DNA of 7,792 nt from Hyphomonadaceae bacterium (GTDB lineage Bacteria; Pseudomonadota; Alphaproteobacteria; Caulobacterales; Aquidulcibacteraceae): assembly GCA_025458365.1 (NCBI GenBank), contig JALOSP010000050.1, positions 1-7,792 on the forward strand. Reading direction: 5' to 3'. The notes beneath the pieces are model-generated. The model worked only from the letters and a program-made list of their open reading frames with translations, was not told the origin of the DNA and made no database searches. A program made the translations under genes and the position numbers. This document shows, in pieces, positions 1 through 5,920 of the stretch (positions within the stretch are counted from its first letter, which is position 1; each line of letters starts with the position of its first letter).

Positions 1-678
1 CGGGCTGACCAGCCGGTTCAGCGAGGCACTGAGCACAGCCACATCGCGCCCGGCGCCTGCCACGGAGGCTGTGGCGGCATTGGCGCCATCAAGCACGCCA
101 GCCGTGCGATTGGAAACGGTGCCGGTCAGGGCCTCCAGATTGGCCAGTGTCTTGCTCAACGTATTGGCATTTTCAGGTGAAAGAAGCGCGTTCAGGCGGG
201 CCAGCGTCTCCAACGAGGTTTGCAGCAGCCCCTCCCCGCCGCTGAACAGCCGGTCAAGCTGGCCCTTGCGCGACGCGATCACAGGCGGGCCTTCACCCAT
301 CCGGGCGCGCATCAGGGGCGAGGCTTCGGCGCCTGCAAGGATCTGGATGAAGGCCAGACCTGTAAGGCCGGCCGGTTCGAGCTGGGCCAGTGAATCGACC
401 TTGACCGGTGTCTTTGCGTCGACCTTGATCCGCGCGACGACTTCGGTGGGATTGTCCTCGCTCAGCCGCAGCTCTTCGACTTCACCGACCTTGATCCCGT
501 TGAAGCGGACTTCGCCACCGCGTTCCAGCCCGCGCACCGGGCCTGCAAACACAACATCGTAGCGGGCGTAATTGCGGTCCACGCCGCTATTGGCAAGCCA
601 CACTGCAAACACTGCCAGCACGCATAGCGCCAGCGCGGTGATCGCGCCGATCAATGTGTAATTGGCCTTGGTCTCCAT
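1..678 (-). CDS. mlaD: MlaD-family MCE protein of a lipid ABC transporter (C-terminus beyond left edge)
   Basis: This is the substrate-binding MCE subunit of an Mla-type transporter. It is anchored in the inner membrane and handles phospholipids in the periplasm. The 226 visible residues begin METKANYTLIG. One N-terminal membrane helix spans about residues 9-29, followed by the MCE domain at about 38-116, with the typical stretch FNGIKVGEVEEL at 60-71 and LTGLAFIQI at 105-113. From about 140 onward the sequence is helical and rich in Leu, Ala and Thr, as in long MCE proteins whose C-terminal helices form a channel. The ATG at 678 is preceded by AGAAGG (688-693) with 9-base spacing. No stop occurs before the window edge, so the gene is partial. 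It is the third gene of mlaE-mlaF-mlaD. A sphingomonad locus would often continue with an auxiliary lipoprotein, which is not visible here. The family assignment is secure; the lipid substrate is inferred from the family. Confidence 0.93.
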   Translation of the reverse strand, partial: METKANYTLIGAITALALCVLAVFAVWLANSGVDRNYARYDVVFAGPVRGLERGGEVRFNGIKVGEVEELRLSEDNPTEVVARIKVDAKTPVKVDSLAQLEPAGLTGLAFIQILAGAEASPLMRARMGEGPPVIASRKGQLDRLFSGGEGLLQTSLETLARLNALLSPENANTLSKTLANLEALTGTVSNRTAGVLDGANAATASVAGAGRDVAVLSASLNRLVSP

Positions 679-698
679 GCCATAACGCCTTCTGCTTG

Positions 699-711
699 CT
701 GACACTGTCAG
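699..711. promoter_or_regulatory. Perfect 13-bp palindrome between mlaF and mlaD
   Basis: CTGACA-C-TGTCAG is a perfect dyad around base 705, 21 bases upstream of the mlaD start. As RNA it could form only a 5-bp stem with a 3-base loop. As DNA it resembles a small operator half-site pair. No regulator is identifiable, and chance is possible for a dyad of this length. Confidence 0.3.
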
Positions 712-723
712 ACCGTTCAACAA

Positions 724-739
724 CCGGGCCACTGCCCGG
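724..739 (-). terminator. GC hairpin downstream of mlaF, weak terminator-like or processing element
   Basis: Read on the minus-strand transcript, CCGGGC-AGTG-GCCCGG is a perfect 6-bp all-GC stem with a 4-base loop, extendable by two G-U pairs. It begins 5 bases after the mlaF stop and is followed by UUGUUGAA, an imperfect U tract. It lies inside the operon before mlaD. Partial attenuation or mRNA stabilisation is therefore more likely than full termination. Confidence 0.4.
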
Positions 740-744
740 CCTGT

Positions 745-1545
745 TCAGCCCAATGCCGCGCGCCCCCGCGGTCCCCTGAAATAATCTGCGAGCCACCCTT
801 CTGCATGTTCGCGCACATAGTCGAGTGGGCCTGCAGCCGTCACGCGCCTGTCGGCCAGCACGATGATCCGGTCGCAGGCATCGCGCAAGGTGTCGAGGTC
901 ATGAGTAATCAGATAGACGGTCAGGCCCAGCGTGGATTTCAACTCGTTGACCAGGGCATCAAACCGGCCAGCGGTGATCGGATCGAGCCCGGCAGTCGGC
1001 TCGTCGAGAAACAGGATTTCAGGGTCCAGTGCCAGCGCCCGGGCGAGCGCTGCCCGCTTGCGCATCCCGCCAGACAGTTCTGACGGCAGCAAGTCACCGG
1101 CAGAGGCTGGCAGGCCTGCCATCGAGATTTTCAGATCGGCAATCTCGCGCAACAGGCACGGCCCCATGTCAGTCTGTTCCTTCAAGGGCACCATCACATT
1201 CTCGCGCACTGTCAGAGCCGAGAACAGCGCGCCATCCTGAAACATGACGCCCCAGCGCCCGCGCAGGGTTGCGACTTCGCGTGGATCGGCACTCCAGGGA
1301 TCGAGGCCGAGCACCCGGACACTGCCCGATGACGGCGCCCGCAGCCCGATGATGGCACGCAACAAGACCGACTTGCCTGTTCCCGACCCGCCAACAACGC
1401 CCACCGTTTCGCCGCGCAGCACATCAAGATCGAGCCCTTCATGGATCGTATGGTCGCCAAACCGGTTGGCGACGCCGCGCAGGCGGATTGCGACCTCGCC
1501 ATCGTCGACAGGCAGGGTGGCGGTGATCGCATCGGCGGAGATCAC
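745..1545 (-). CDS. mlaF: MlaF-type ABC transporter ATP-binding protein
   Basis: This is the cytoplasmic ATPase of the MCE/Mla lipid transporter, 266 residues, full length for the family. All nucleotide-binding motifs are intact: Walker A GGSGTGKS at 52-59, Q-loop Gln103, signature LSGGMRKR at 157-164, Walker B ILFLDE at 177-182, D-loop AGLD at 185-188 and switch His215 in ITHD. The LSGGM(R/K)KR signature is typical of MlaF/Ttg2A ATPases, and the C-terminal tail WLADYFRGPRGRAAL also fits this group. Translation starts at GTG (1545), which overlaps the mlaE stop in GTGA. A GGAG at 1554-1557 (minus strand) lies 8 bases upstream. The overlap implies translational coupling with the permease. It should energise MlaE to move phospholipids to or from the MlaD complex. 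Confidence 0.96.
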   Translation of the reverse strand: MISADAITATLPVDDGEVAIRLRGVANRFGDHTIHEGLDLDVLRGETVGVVGGSGTGKSVLLRAIIGLRAPSSGSVRVLGLDPWSADPREVATLRGRWGVMFQDGALFSALTVRENVMVPLKEQTDMGPCLLREIADLKISMAGLPASAGDLLPSELSGGMRKRAALARALALDPEILFLDEPTAGLDPITAGRFDALVNELKSTLGLTVYLITHDLDTLRDACDRIIVLADRRVTAAGPLDYVREHAEGWLADYFRGPRGRAALG

Positions 1546-2726
1546 AGGTCCAGCTCCAGATAAACCATGGCAAAGATCGCATCGACCACGATGACCATGA
1601 AGATCGCCTGGACAACCGCCGCGGTGGTGTTGCGGCCGAGCGAGATCACGTCATTGCCGACCAGCAGCCCCTGTCGGCAGCCAATGATCGCCATGATCAC
1701 GGCAAAGACCGGCGCCTTGGCCATGCCGGTCCAGAAGTGGACCACGCCGACGTTTTCCTGCAGCCGGTAGAGGAAATAGGTCGGACTGATGTCGAGCTGC
1801 AACACCGCCACCGCGCCGCCACCGATCAGACCGGCCAGCATGGCGACCAGGGTCAGGATCGGCAGCCAGACCAGGAGCGCGATCACCCGTGGCACCACCA
1901 GCATGTCCATCGGATCGAGCCCCAGCGTGCGCATGGCGTCGATTTCCTGGTTCATCTTCATCGCGCCGATCTGGGCGGTGAAGGCACTGTCGGAGCGCCC
2001 GGCGATGATGATGGCGGTCAAGAGCACGGCAAATTCCCGCAATACCGAAATGCCGACCAGTTCGACCGTGAAGACGGTGGCCCCGAACTGCGCCAGCGTG
2101 GTCGCGCCCATGAAAGCGACCACCGCGCCAATGAAGAATGACAGGGTGGCCACAATGGGGATGGCGTTGAAGCCCGCAGACTCCATGACCGCCACGATCG
2201 GCAACCAGCGCAGGCGGCGCGGGTCCATCACGGCTTTGGCCAGCGCCACCACGGTGCGCCCGACAAACTCGAGCGTGTCAGCCGTCTCGCGCCCGATCCT
2301 GACGGTGGCTTCACCGATCTGGTCGAGCAGCTTGATCGCGATCGAGCGGGTGTCAGGCACCAGCGCCGCAGGAGGATGGGTATGGGGTACCACTTCGTCG
2401 AGCAGCCGCAAGGCAGTGGGGTGATCGCCGTACAGTGCGGCAATGCCCGCCGATTGCGACGCGGCCACAAGCTGCCACAGAACGTGTGCGCCTGCGGTAT
2501 CCAGCGCCCCCAGTGCCGAGACATCGATGCCGCGTGCGCTCAAGGCGGCCTCACCGGTCAGGTACGGCCGCAGATCGGTTTCAATCTGGGCGATGGTCCA
2601 CACTGTCCAGTCGCCATGCGGGGCAAGCATGGGCACATCTTCCACCGCGACCACTGCAAAGCCGGGAGGCCTGGCAGCAACGGGTGGCGGCATTTCGGCT
2701 GCCGGTGGCGTGGTGGTGTCAGTCAA
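1542..2726 (-). CDS. mlaE: MlaE-type lipid ABC transporter permease with N-terminal STAS-like domain
   Basis: This is the inner-membrane permease of the Mla-type transporter. With the TTG start at 2726 it has 394 residues. After a Pro-rich leader, residues about 24-112 form a STAS-like domain with the core DVSALGALDTAG at 68-79, equivalent to the separate MlaB protein of E. coli. The MlaE domain (about 125-394) follows, with several hydrophobic helices and the family hallmark around 229-280 (LREFAVLLTAIIIAGRSDSA, then the EIDAMRTLGLDP stretch). The start is uncertain. TTG at 2726 has AGGAA 8 bases upstream, whereas ATG at 2693 (383 residues) has no clear ribosome site. The open frame continues upstream to 3044, but that part is not protein-like and overlaps the divergent epimerase gene. 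It is first in the operon and overlaps mlaF by 4 bases. Confidence 0.93.
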   Translation of the reverse strand: MTDTTTPPAAEMPPPVAARPPGFAVVAVEDVPMLAPHGDWTVWTIAQIETDLRPYLTGEAALSARGIDVSALGALDTAGAHVLWQLVAASQSAGIAALYGDHPTALRLLDEVVPHTHPPAALVPDTRSIAIKLLDQIGEATVRIGRETADTLEFVGRTVVALAKAVMDPRRLRWLPIVAVMESAGFNAIPIVATLSFFIGAVVAFMGATTLAQFGATVFTVELVGISVLREFAVLLTAIIIAGRSDSAFTAQIGAMKMNQEIDAMRTLGLDPMDMLVVPRVIALLVWLPILTLVAMLAGLIGGGAVAVLQLDISPTYFLYRLQENVGVVHFWTGMAKAPVFAVIMAIIGCRQGLLVGNDVISLGRNTTAAVVQAIFMVIVVDAIFAMVYLELDL

Positions 2727-2943
2727 GCCGGACGTTCCTGATGCGCGACCCCGCGCGCCCGTCGGTTCAATGACAGATTCAAGCCGGCCTTCCAATCGCC
2801 ACTGCGCGGTTTGCCTGAAACAGCTGCGCCAGTGCCACAGACCGCCAGAACAGGTCTTTCTGATCACGGCAGGGATTTCCACTTTGCAGTCTGGTGGGTT
2901 AGAGCGTGCCGGTCGCGGCCTGCGACAGGGGGAGCAGCCTGCC
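2727..2943. promoter_or_regulatory. Divergent intergenic region between the mla operon and the epimerase-peptidase pair
   Basis: These 217 bases separate mlaE (minus) from the epimerase gene (plus), so promoters for both units must lie here or overlap the gene starts. I could not find a convincing -35/-10 pair for either direction. The region contains a weak dyad, AGACC (2839-2843) with GGTCT (2853-2857). It also contains one copy of a 12-base sequence, CAGAACAGGTCT (2846-2857), that recurs at 2972-2983 inside the epimerase gene. The role as promoter region is inferred from gene orientation only. Confidence 0.5.
2735..2739 (-). promoter_or_regulatory. Ribosome binding site favouring a TTG start for mlaE
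   Basis: On the minus strand AGGAA lies 8 bases before TTG at 2726-2724. The in-frame ATG 33 bases further downstream has no comparable purine-rich site. This is the reason for preferring the longer, TTG-initiated permease. Confidence 0.5.
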
Positions 2944-3933
2944 ATGAGCGCGCGCACGACAGTGACAGTCACAGAACAGGTCTGGCCCTTGAAGGCTGTG
3001 TTCCGCATCGCCCACGGCGCGCGCAGCGAGGCCCGTGTGGTCACTGTCGAACTGGGGGATTCAAACCATCGTGGCCGGGGCGAATGTGTGCCCTATGCCC
3101 GCTATGGCGAAAGCCCGGCCAGTGTCATCGCCCAGATCGAAGCGATCCGCACCGATCTGGAGGCCGGCGCCGGGCGTGAGGCCGTGCAGAGCCTGCTGCC
3201 ACCGGGTGCTGCCCGCAATGCGGTTGATTGTGCGCTGTGGGAACTGGATGCACGTCGGGCCGGGGTGCCGGTCTGGCAGCTTGCCGGCCTGCCTGGGCCT
3301 GCCCCGGTGACCACCGCCTATACGATTGCCCTCGATGCCCCCGAGGTGATGGCCGATGCGGCACGCGCGGCTGGCGCCTATCCCTTGCTGAAGGTCAAGA
3401 TCGGGGGTGCTGGCGACCTCGACAGGATTGCGGCCATTGTTGCGGCCAGACCCGACGCCCGGCTGATTGTCGATGCCAACGAAGGTCTCGATGCCGACAG
3501 CCTGCCCCACTTGCTGGACCAGGCGCGCGACTGGCGCATTGAAGTCATCGAACAGCCATTCGGCGCCAGCAAGGACAGCCGCCTGAGCCGGATTGCAGCA
3601 CCGGTGGCGATCTGCGCTGATGAAAGCTTCCACGTGGCAGCGGATCTCGAGACCGTGATTGCAGGCTATGACGCCGTCAATGTGAAACTCGACAAGACCG
3701 GTGGGCTGACCGAGGCGATCAGGGCCGTCCGCGCGGCCCGCGATGCCGGCCTGAAAGTGATGGTCGGGTGCATGGTTGGCTCCAGCCTGGGGGCGGCCCC
3801 GGCAGCCCTGCTGGCGGGACTTGCCGACTGGGTGGACCTTGACGGGCCCCTGCTGCTGGCCGCCGACCAGCCGGTGCCGCTTGTCTATCATGGCGCCATG
3901 CTGCAACCTGCCAGTCCGCAAACGTGGGGATGA
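2944..3933 (+). CDS. dgcA: Enolase-superfamily dipeptide epimerase (L-Ala-D/L-Glu epimerase type; DgcA-like racemase)
   Basis: This is a cytoplasmic Mg2+-dependent epimerase of the muconate-lactonizing branch of the enolase superfamily, 329 residues, normal length. An N-terminal capping domain (about 1-115) precedes the barrel. The barrel carries the K-x-K motif LKVKIGG (Lys150, Lys152), metal ligands Asp177 (IVDAN), Glu203 (IEQP) and Asp226 (CADES), and the opposing catalytic Lys248 (VNVKLDKTGG). D-x-D at 298-300 (VDLDGP) corresponds to the pair that binds the dipeptide amino group in L-Ala-D/L-Glu epimerases. Very similar alphaproteobacterial proteins are often named DgcA, an N-acetyl-D-Glu racemase. 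The dgcN partner is not visible here, and the adjacent M14 peptidase favours a murein-dipeptide role. ATG 2944 is preceded by GGGGAG about 9 bases upstream. The enzyme class is secure; the exact substrate is open. Confidence 0.88.
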   Translation: MSARTTVTVTEQVWPLKAVFRIAHGARSEARVVTVELGDSNHRGRGECVPYARYGESPASVIAQIEAIRTDLEAGAGREAVQSLLPPGAARNAVDCALWELDARRAGVPVWQLAGLPGPAPVTTAYTIALDAPEVMADAARAAGAYPLLKVKIGGAGDLDRIAAIVAARPDARLIVDANEGLDADSLPHLLDQARDWRIEVIEQPFGASKDSRLSRIAAPVAICADESFHVAADLETVIAGYDAVNVKLDKTGGLTEAIRAVRAARDAGLKVMVGCMVGSSLGAAPAALLAGLADWVDLDGPLLLAADQPVPLVYHGAMLQPASPQTWG

Positions 3934-3964
3934 GACGCCTGCGGGCGCGCTCCGGGAGACAAGC

Positions 3965-5062
3965 ATGACCGACAACCCGCACGCCCGTTATTTCTCGCCG
4001 GACTATGATACCGCCAGGTCCCGGTTCCTTCAGGCCGCAGAGACTGCTGGTGCCACCGTTGAACGGGCGTTCCATCCCCATGCAACAGGGCCGGGCGGGA
4101 TTGACCTGTCCATGGACATGGCTGTGCTGGGGGCAGCTGACGCCTCCAGCGCGCTGGTGATGATCAGCGGCACGCACGGCCCGGAGGGCTATTGCGGCTC
4201 TGGTGTGCAGACAGGCATGCTGGCCAGCGGCATGGCTGGCGAACTGGCGGCCCACCACCGGATCGTCCTGATCCATGCCCACAACCCCTATGGCTTTGCC
4301 TGGGACACGCGGTTCAACGAGGACAATATCGACCTCAATCGCAACTACCTGCCGGACTTCACCGCCCCCCTGCCCGCCAACCCGTCCTATGACGCGATCG
4401 CGGCCGCAGCTGCCCCTGCAAGCCGCGACCCGGACGCGCTGGAAGCCGCCGAGATGGCCTTGCTGACCTATGCGCGTGATCATGGTTTCGGCGCCTTGCA
4501 ACAGGCGCTGACCGGCGGCCAATATACCCATCCGCAAGGCGTTTATTTCGGCGGCACCGCTCCCAGCTGGTCCAACCTCACGATCCAGCGCCTGTTTTCG
4601 GCAGGTCTTGAGGGGATCGAGCGATTGGCCTGTATCGACATGCACACGGGGCTGGGCCCGTTTGGCGTGGGGGAAATCATCTGCGAGGCAGCACCGGGCA
4701 GCGCCCACTTCACGCGGGCTGTCGCGGCTTTCGGTGATGATATCTGCTCGACCAAGGATGGCACGTCGGTGTCTGCCGAATTGCAGGGCACGCTCGACAC
4801 CGCGCTGCTGGCCCTGGCAGGCTCGCGCTGGAGTGCGGTGATCGCGCTGGAGTTCGGCACCGTGGACCCGATGAGCGTGTTCCGGGCAACCCAGGCGTCG
4901 TCCTGGCTGCATGTCCATGGCGACCGCAACGGGCCAGACGCGCGCGACATCCGGCAGGCTTCGCGCGATGCCTTCTATCCGCAAGACCCGGCCTGGACAC
5001 AGGCCGTCTGGGACCGGGCCACCAGCCTGATGGCAGCTGCCGGACGCCATCTGGCGGCGTGA
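3965..5062 (+). CDS. M14-family zinc carboxypeptidase-like protein (DUF2817)
   Basis: This is a predicted zinc metallopeptidase of 365 residues with a complete M14-type active site. Zinc ligands are His71 and Glu74 (GTHGPEGY) and His227 (IDMHTG). The substrate-carboxylate pair is Asn125-Arg126 (NIDLNRNY), and the catalytic glutamate is Glu296 (ALEFGT). These match H69, E72, H196, N144/R145 and E270 of carboxypeptidase A in order. The overall pattern is that of the DUF2817 subfamily. No signal peptide or membrane helix is present, so it should act in the cytoplasm. ATG 3965 has GGGAG (3954-3958) 6 bases upstream. It follows the epimerase by 31 bases on the same strand and is probably co-transcribed. 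By analogy with E. coli MpaA beside YcjG, it may trim murein-derived peptides to give the epimerase substrate, or act on its product. An amidase or deacylase role is possible. Confidence 0.87.
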   Translation: MTDNPHARYFSPDYDTARSRFLQAAETAGATVERAFHPHATGPGGIDLSMDMAVLGAADASSALVMISGTHGPEGYCGSGVQTGMLASGMAGELAAHHRIVLIHAHNPYGFAWDTRFNEDNIDLNRNYLPDFTAPLPANPSYDAIAAAAAPASRDPDALEAAEMALLTYARDHGFGALQQALTGGQYTHPQGVYFGGTAPSWSNLTIQRLFSAGLEGIERLACIDMHTGLGPFGVGEIICEAAPGSAHFTRAVAAFGDDICSTKDGTSVSAELQGTLDTALLALAGSRWSAVIALEFGTVDPMSVFRATQASSWLHVHGDRNGPDARDIRQASRDAFYPQDPAWTQAVWDRATSLMAAAGRHLAA

Positions 5063-5150
5063 CACGCATCCGGCCAGCGGGGCGTAATCAATTGTAAACC
5101 ATGCGGGGTAAGGTGAAGAGGCTGCCACCCAAACTTGATACGGGCCCCTC

Positions 5151-5810
5151 ATGCGCTTCCTGACGACCATCCTGGCCTGCCTTGCGGCCCTGACACTCAT
5201 GCCCCGCGCGGCCTCGGCCTTCGTCATGGACCCGGCGTGGGTTGCCGCGCGTGGCGGTTCTCTGGGCGTGGGTGGCGAAGTCGCGATCCAGATCGTGCCG
5301 ATGATCACCCTGCGCGGGATCGGACAGGGGTTTGATCTCGACTATAACGAGACAGTCGATGGCATCGCCTATCGCGGTACGATGGAACTGGGGTCATTGG
5401 GCGCGCAGGTGGACGTCCGCCCGCCACTGTCGCCGCTGTACCTGACGGTCGGGACCTATGCCAACAACAACGCCTTGGCCATGACGGCAACGCCATCAGC
5501 GCCGGTCCAGATCGGTGGCACCACCTATTCCCCGGCCCAGATCGGCACCATCACCACGGATGTGGATTTCGGCGATCAGGCTTTCTATGGCGGGCTTGGG
5601 GTGGAATTGTCGCTGGGTCCGATTTCGGCGGCACTTGAGGGCGGCCTCTACTATCAAGGCGAACCGGATGTGCGTTTTGCCACGACCGGGACCGCTGGCG
5701 GCAGCACGTTCAATGCCGATGTTTTGCGCGAACAGGCCCAGATCGCCGACGAGCTGGACAAACTGCGATTCTGGCCCGCCATCACGCTGACCGCGCGCTG
5801 GAAATTCTAG
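5151..5810 (+). CDS. Small outer-membrane beta-barrel protein (CarO-like, function unknown)
   Basis: This is a secreted 219-residue protein. It has a signal peptide of about 23 residues (hydrophobic core 5-17, cleavage likely after ASA at 21-23), followed by alternating polar and hydrophobic strands rich in Gly, Tyr and Thr. It ends in the aromatic residue expected of outer-membrane barrels (TARWKF). Segments such as LDYNETVDGIAYRGTMELGS (63-82), GTYANNNAL (101-109), GLYYQGEPDV (165-174) and the C-terminal ADELDKLRFWPAITL resemble the pattern of small CarO-like barrels, but I do not recognise a specific named member. ATG 5151 is the only sensible start, because an in-frame TGA lies at 5136. 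No Shine-Dalgarno sequence precedes it. The gene has its own 88-base upstream gap, including an AT-rich patch at about 5085-5099. A small porin or structural role is inferred. Confidence 0.75.
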   Translation: MRFLTTILACLAALTLMPRAASAFVMDPAWVAARGGSLGVGGEVAIQIVPMITLRGIGQGFDLDYNETVDGIAYRGTMELGSLGAQVDVRPPLSPLYLTVGTYANNNALAMTATPSAPVQIGGTTYSPAQIGTITTDVDFGDQAFYGGLGVELSLGPISAALEGGLYYQGEPDVRFATTGTAGGSTFNADVLREQAQIADELDKLRFWPAITLTARWKF

Positions 5811-5848
5811 ATGGCAACGTCGGGAACTGGAACCGTGAGCCCCCGCCA

Positions 5849-5883
5849 CCAGACCGATGGTGATGTGGCTAACATCGTTCTGG
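5849..5883. repeat. Inverted repeat (10 of 11 pairs) between the barrel gene and the patatin gene
   Basis: CCAGACCGATG (5849-5859) pairs with CATCGTTCTGG (5873-5883) with one mismatch and a 13-base loop. It begins 39 bases after the barrel-protein stop and ends 27 bases before the patatin ribosome site (AGGAG, 5911-5915). No T run follows, so it is not a classical intrinsic terminator. It could be an mRNA 3' stabilising hairpin or a DNA operator. Confidence 0.5.
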
Positions 5884-5920
5884 CGATCCGGCCAAAACGC
5901 AGACTGGTCTAGGAGCTGCC

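Noticed and set aside
71..562. 163-residue plus-strand open frame opposite mlaD
   Set aside because: It is Ser/Pro/Arg-rich low-complexity translation antisense to a clear MCE domain; a shadow frame.
2443..2943. Upstream extension of the epimerase frame to 2443
   Set aside because: It would run antisense through the STAS domain of mlaE. The ATG at 2944 has a good ribosome site and gives the normal family length.
2727..3044. Upstream extension of the mlaE frame to an ATG at 3044
   Set aside because: The extra residues are not domain-like (Cys, Arg and Trp clusters), and they would overlap the start of the divergent epimerase gene. Starts at 2726 or 2693 fit the permease family length.
5057..5067. 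Palindrome GCGTGACACGC across the stop codon of the M14 gene
   Set aside because: It is short, partly coding, and has no T tract, so it supports neither a terminator nor an operator beyond chance.
5063..5150. Possible promoter with TTGTAA in the AT-rich patch upstream of the barrel gene
   Set aside because: No -10-like hexamer lies at suitable spacing, and no extracytoplasmic-sigma-type GGAAC...CGTT pair is present. A promoter is likely in this gap but cannot be placed.
3719..5308. 529-residue open frame on the minus strand opposite the epimerase and M14 peptidase
   Set aside because: It lies antisense to two genes with complete catalytic motifs. Its translation is rich in Arg, Gly and Ala with no recognisable domain, as expected for shadow frames in GC-rich DNA.
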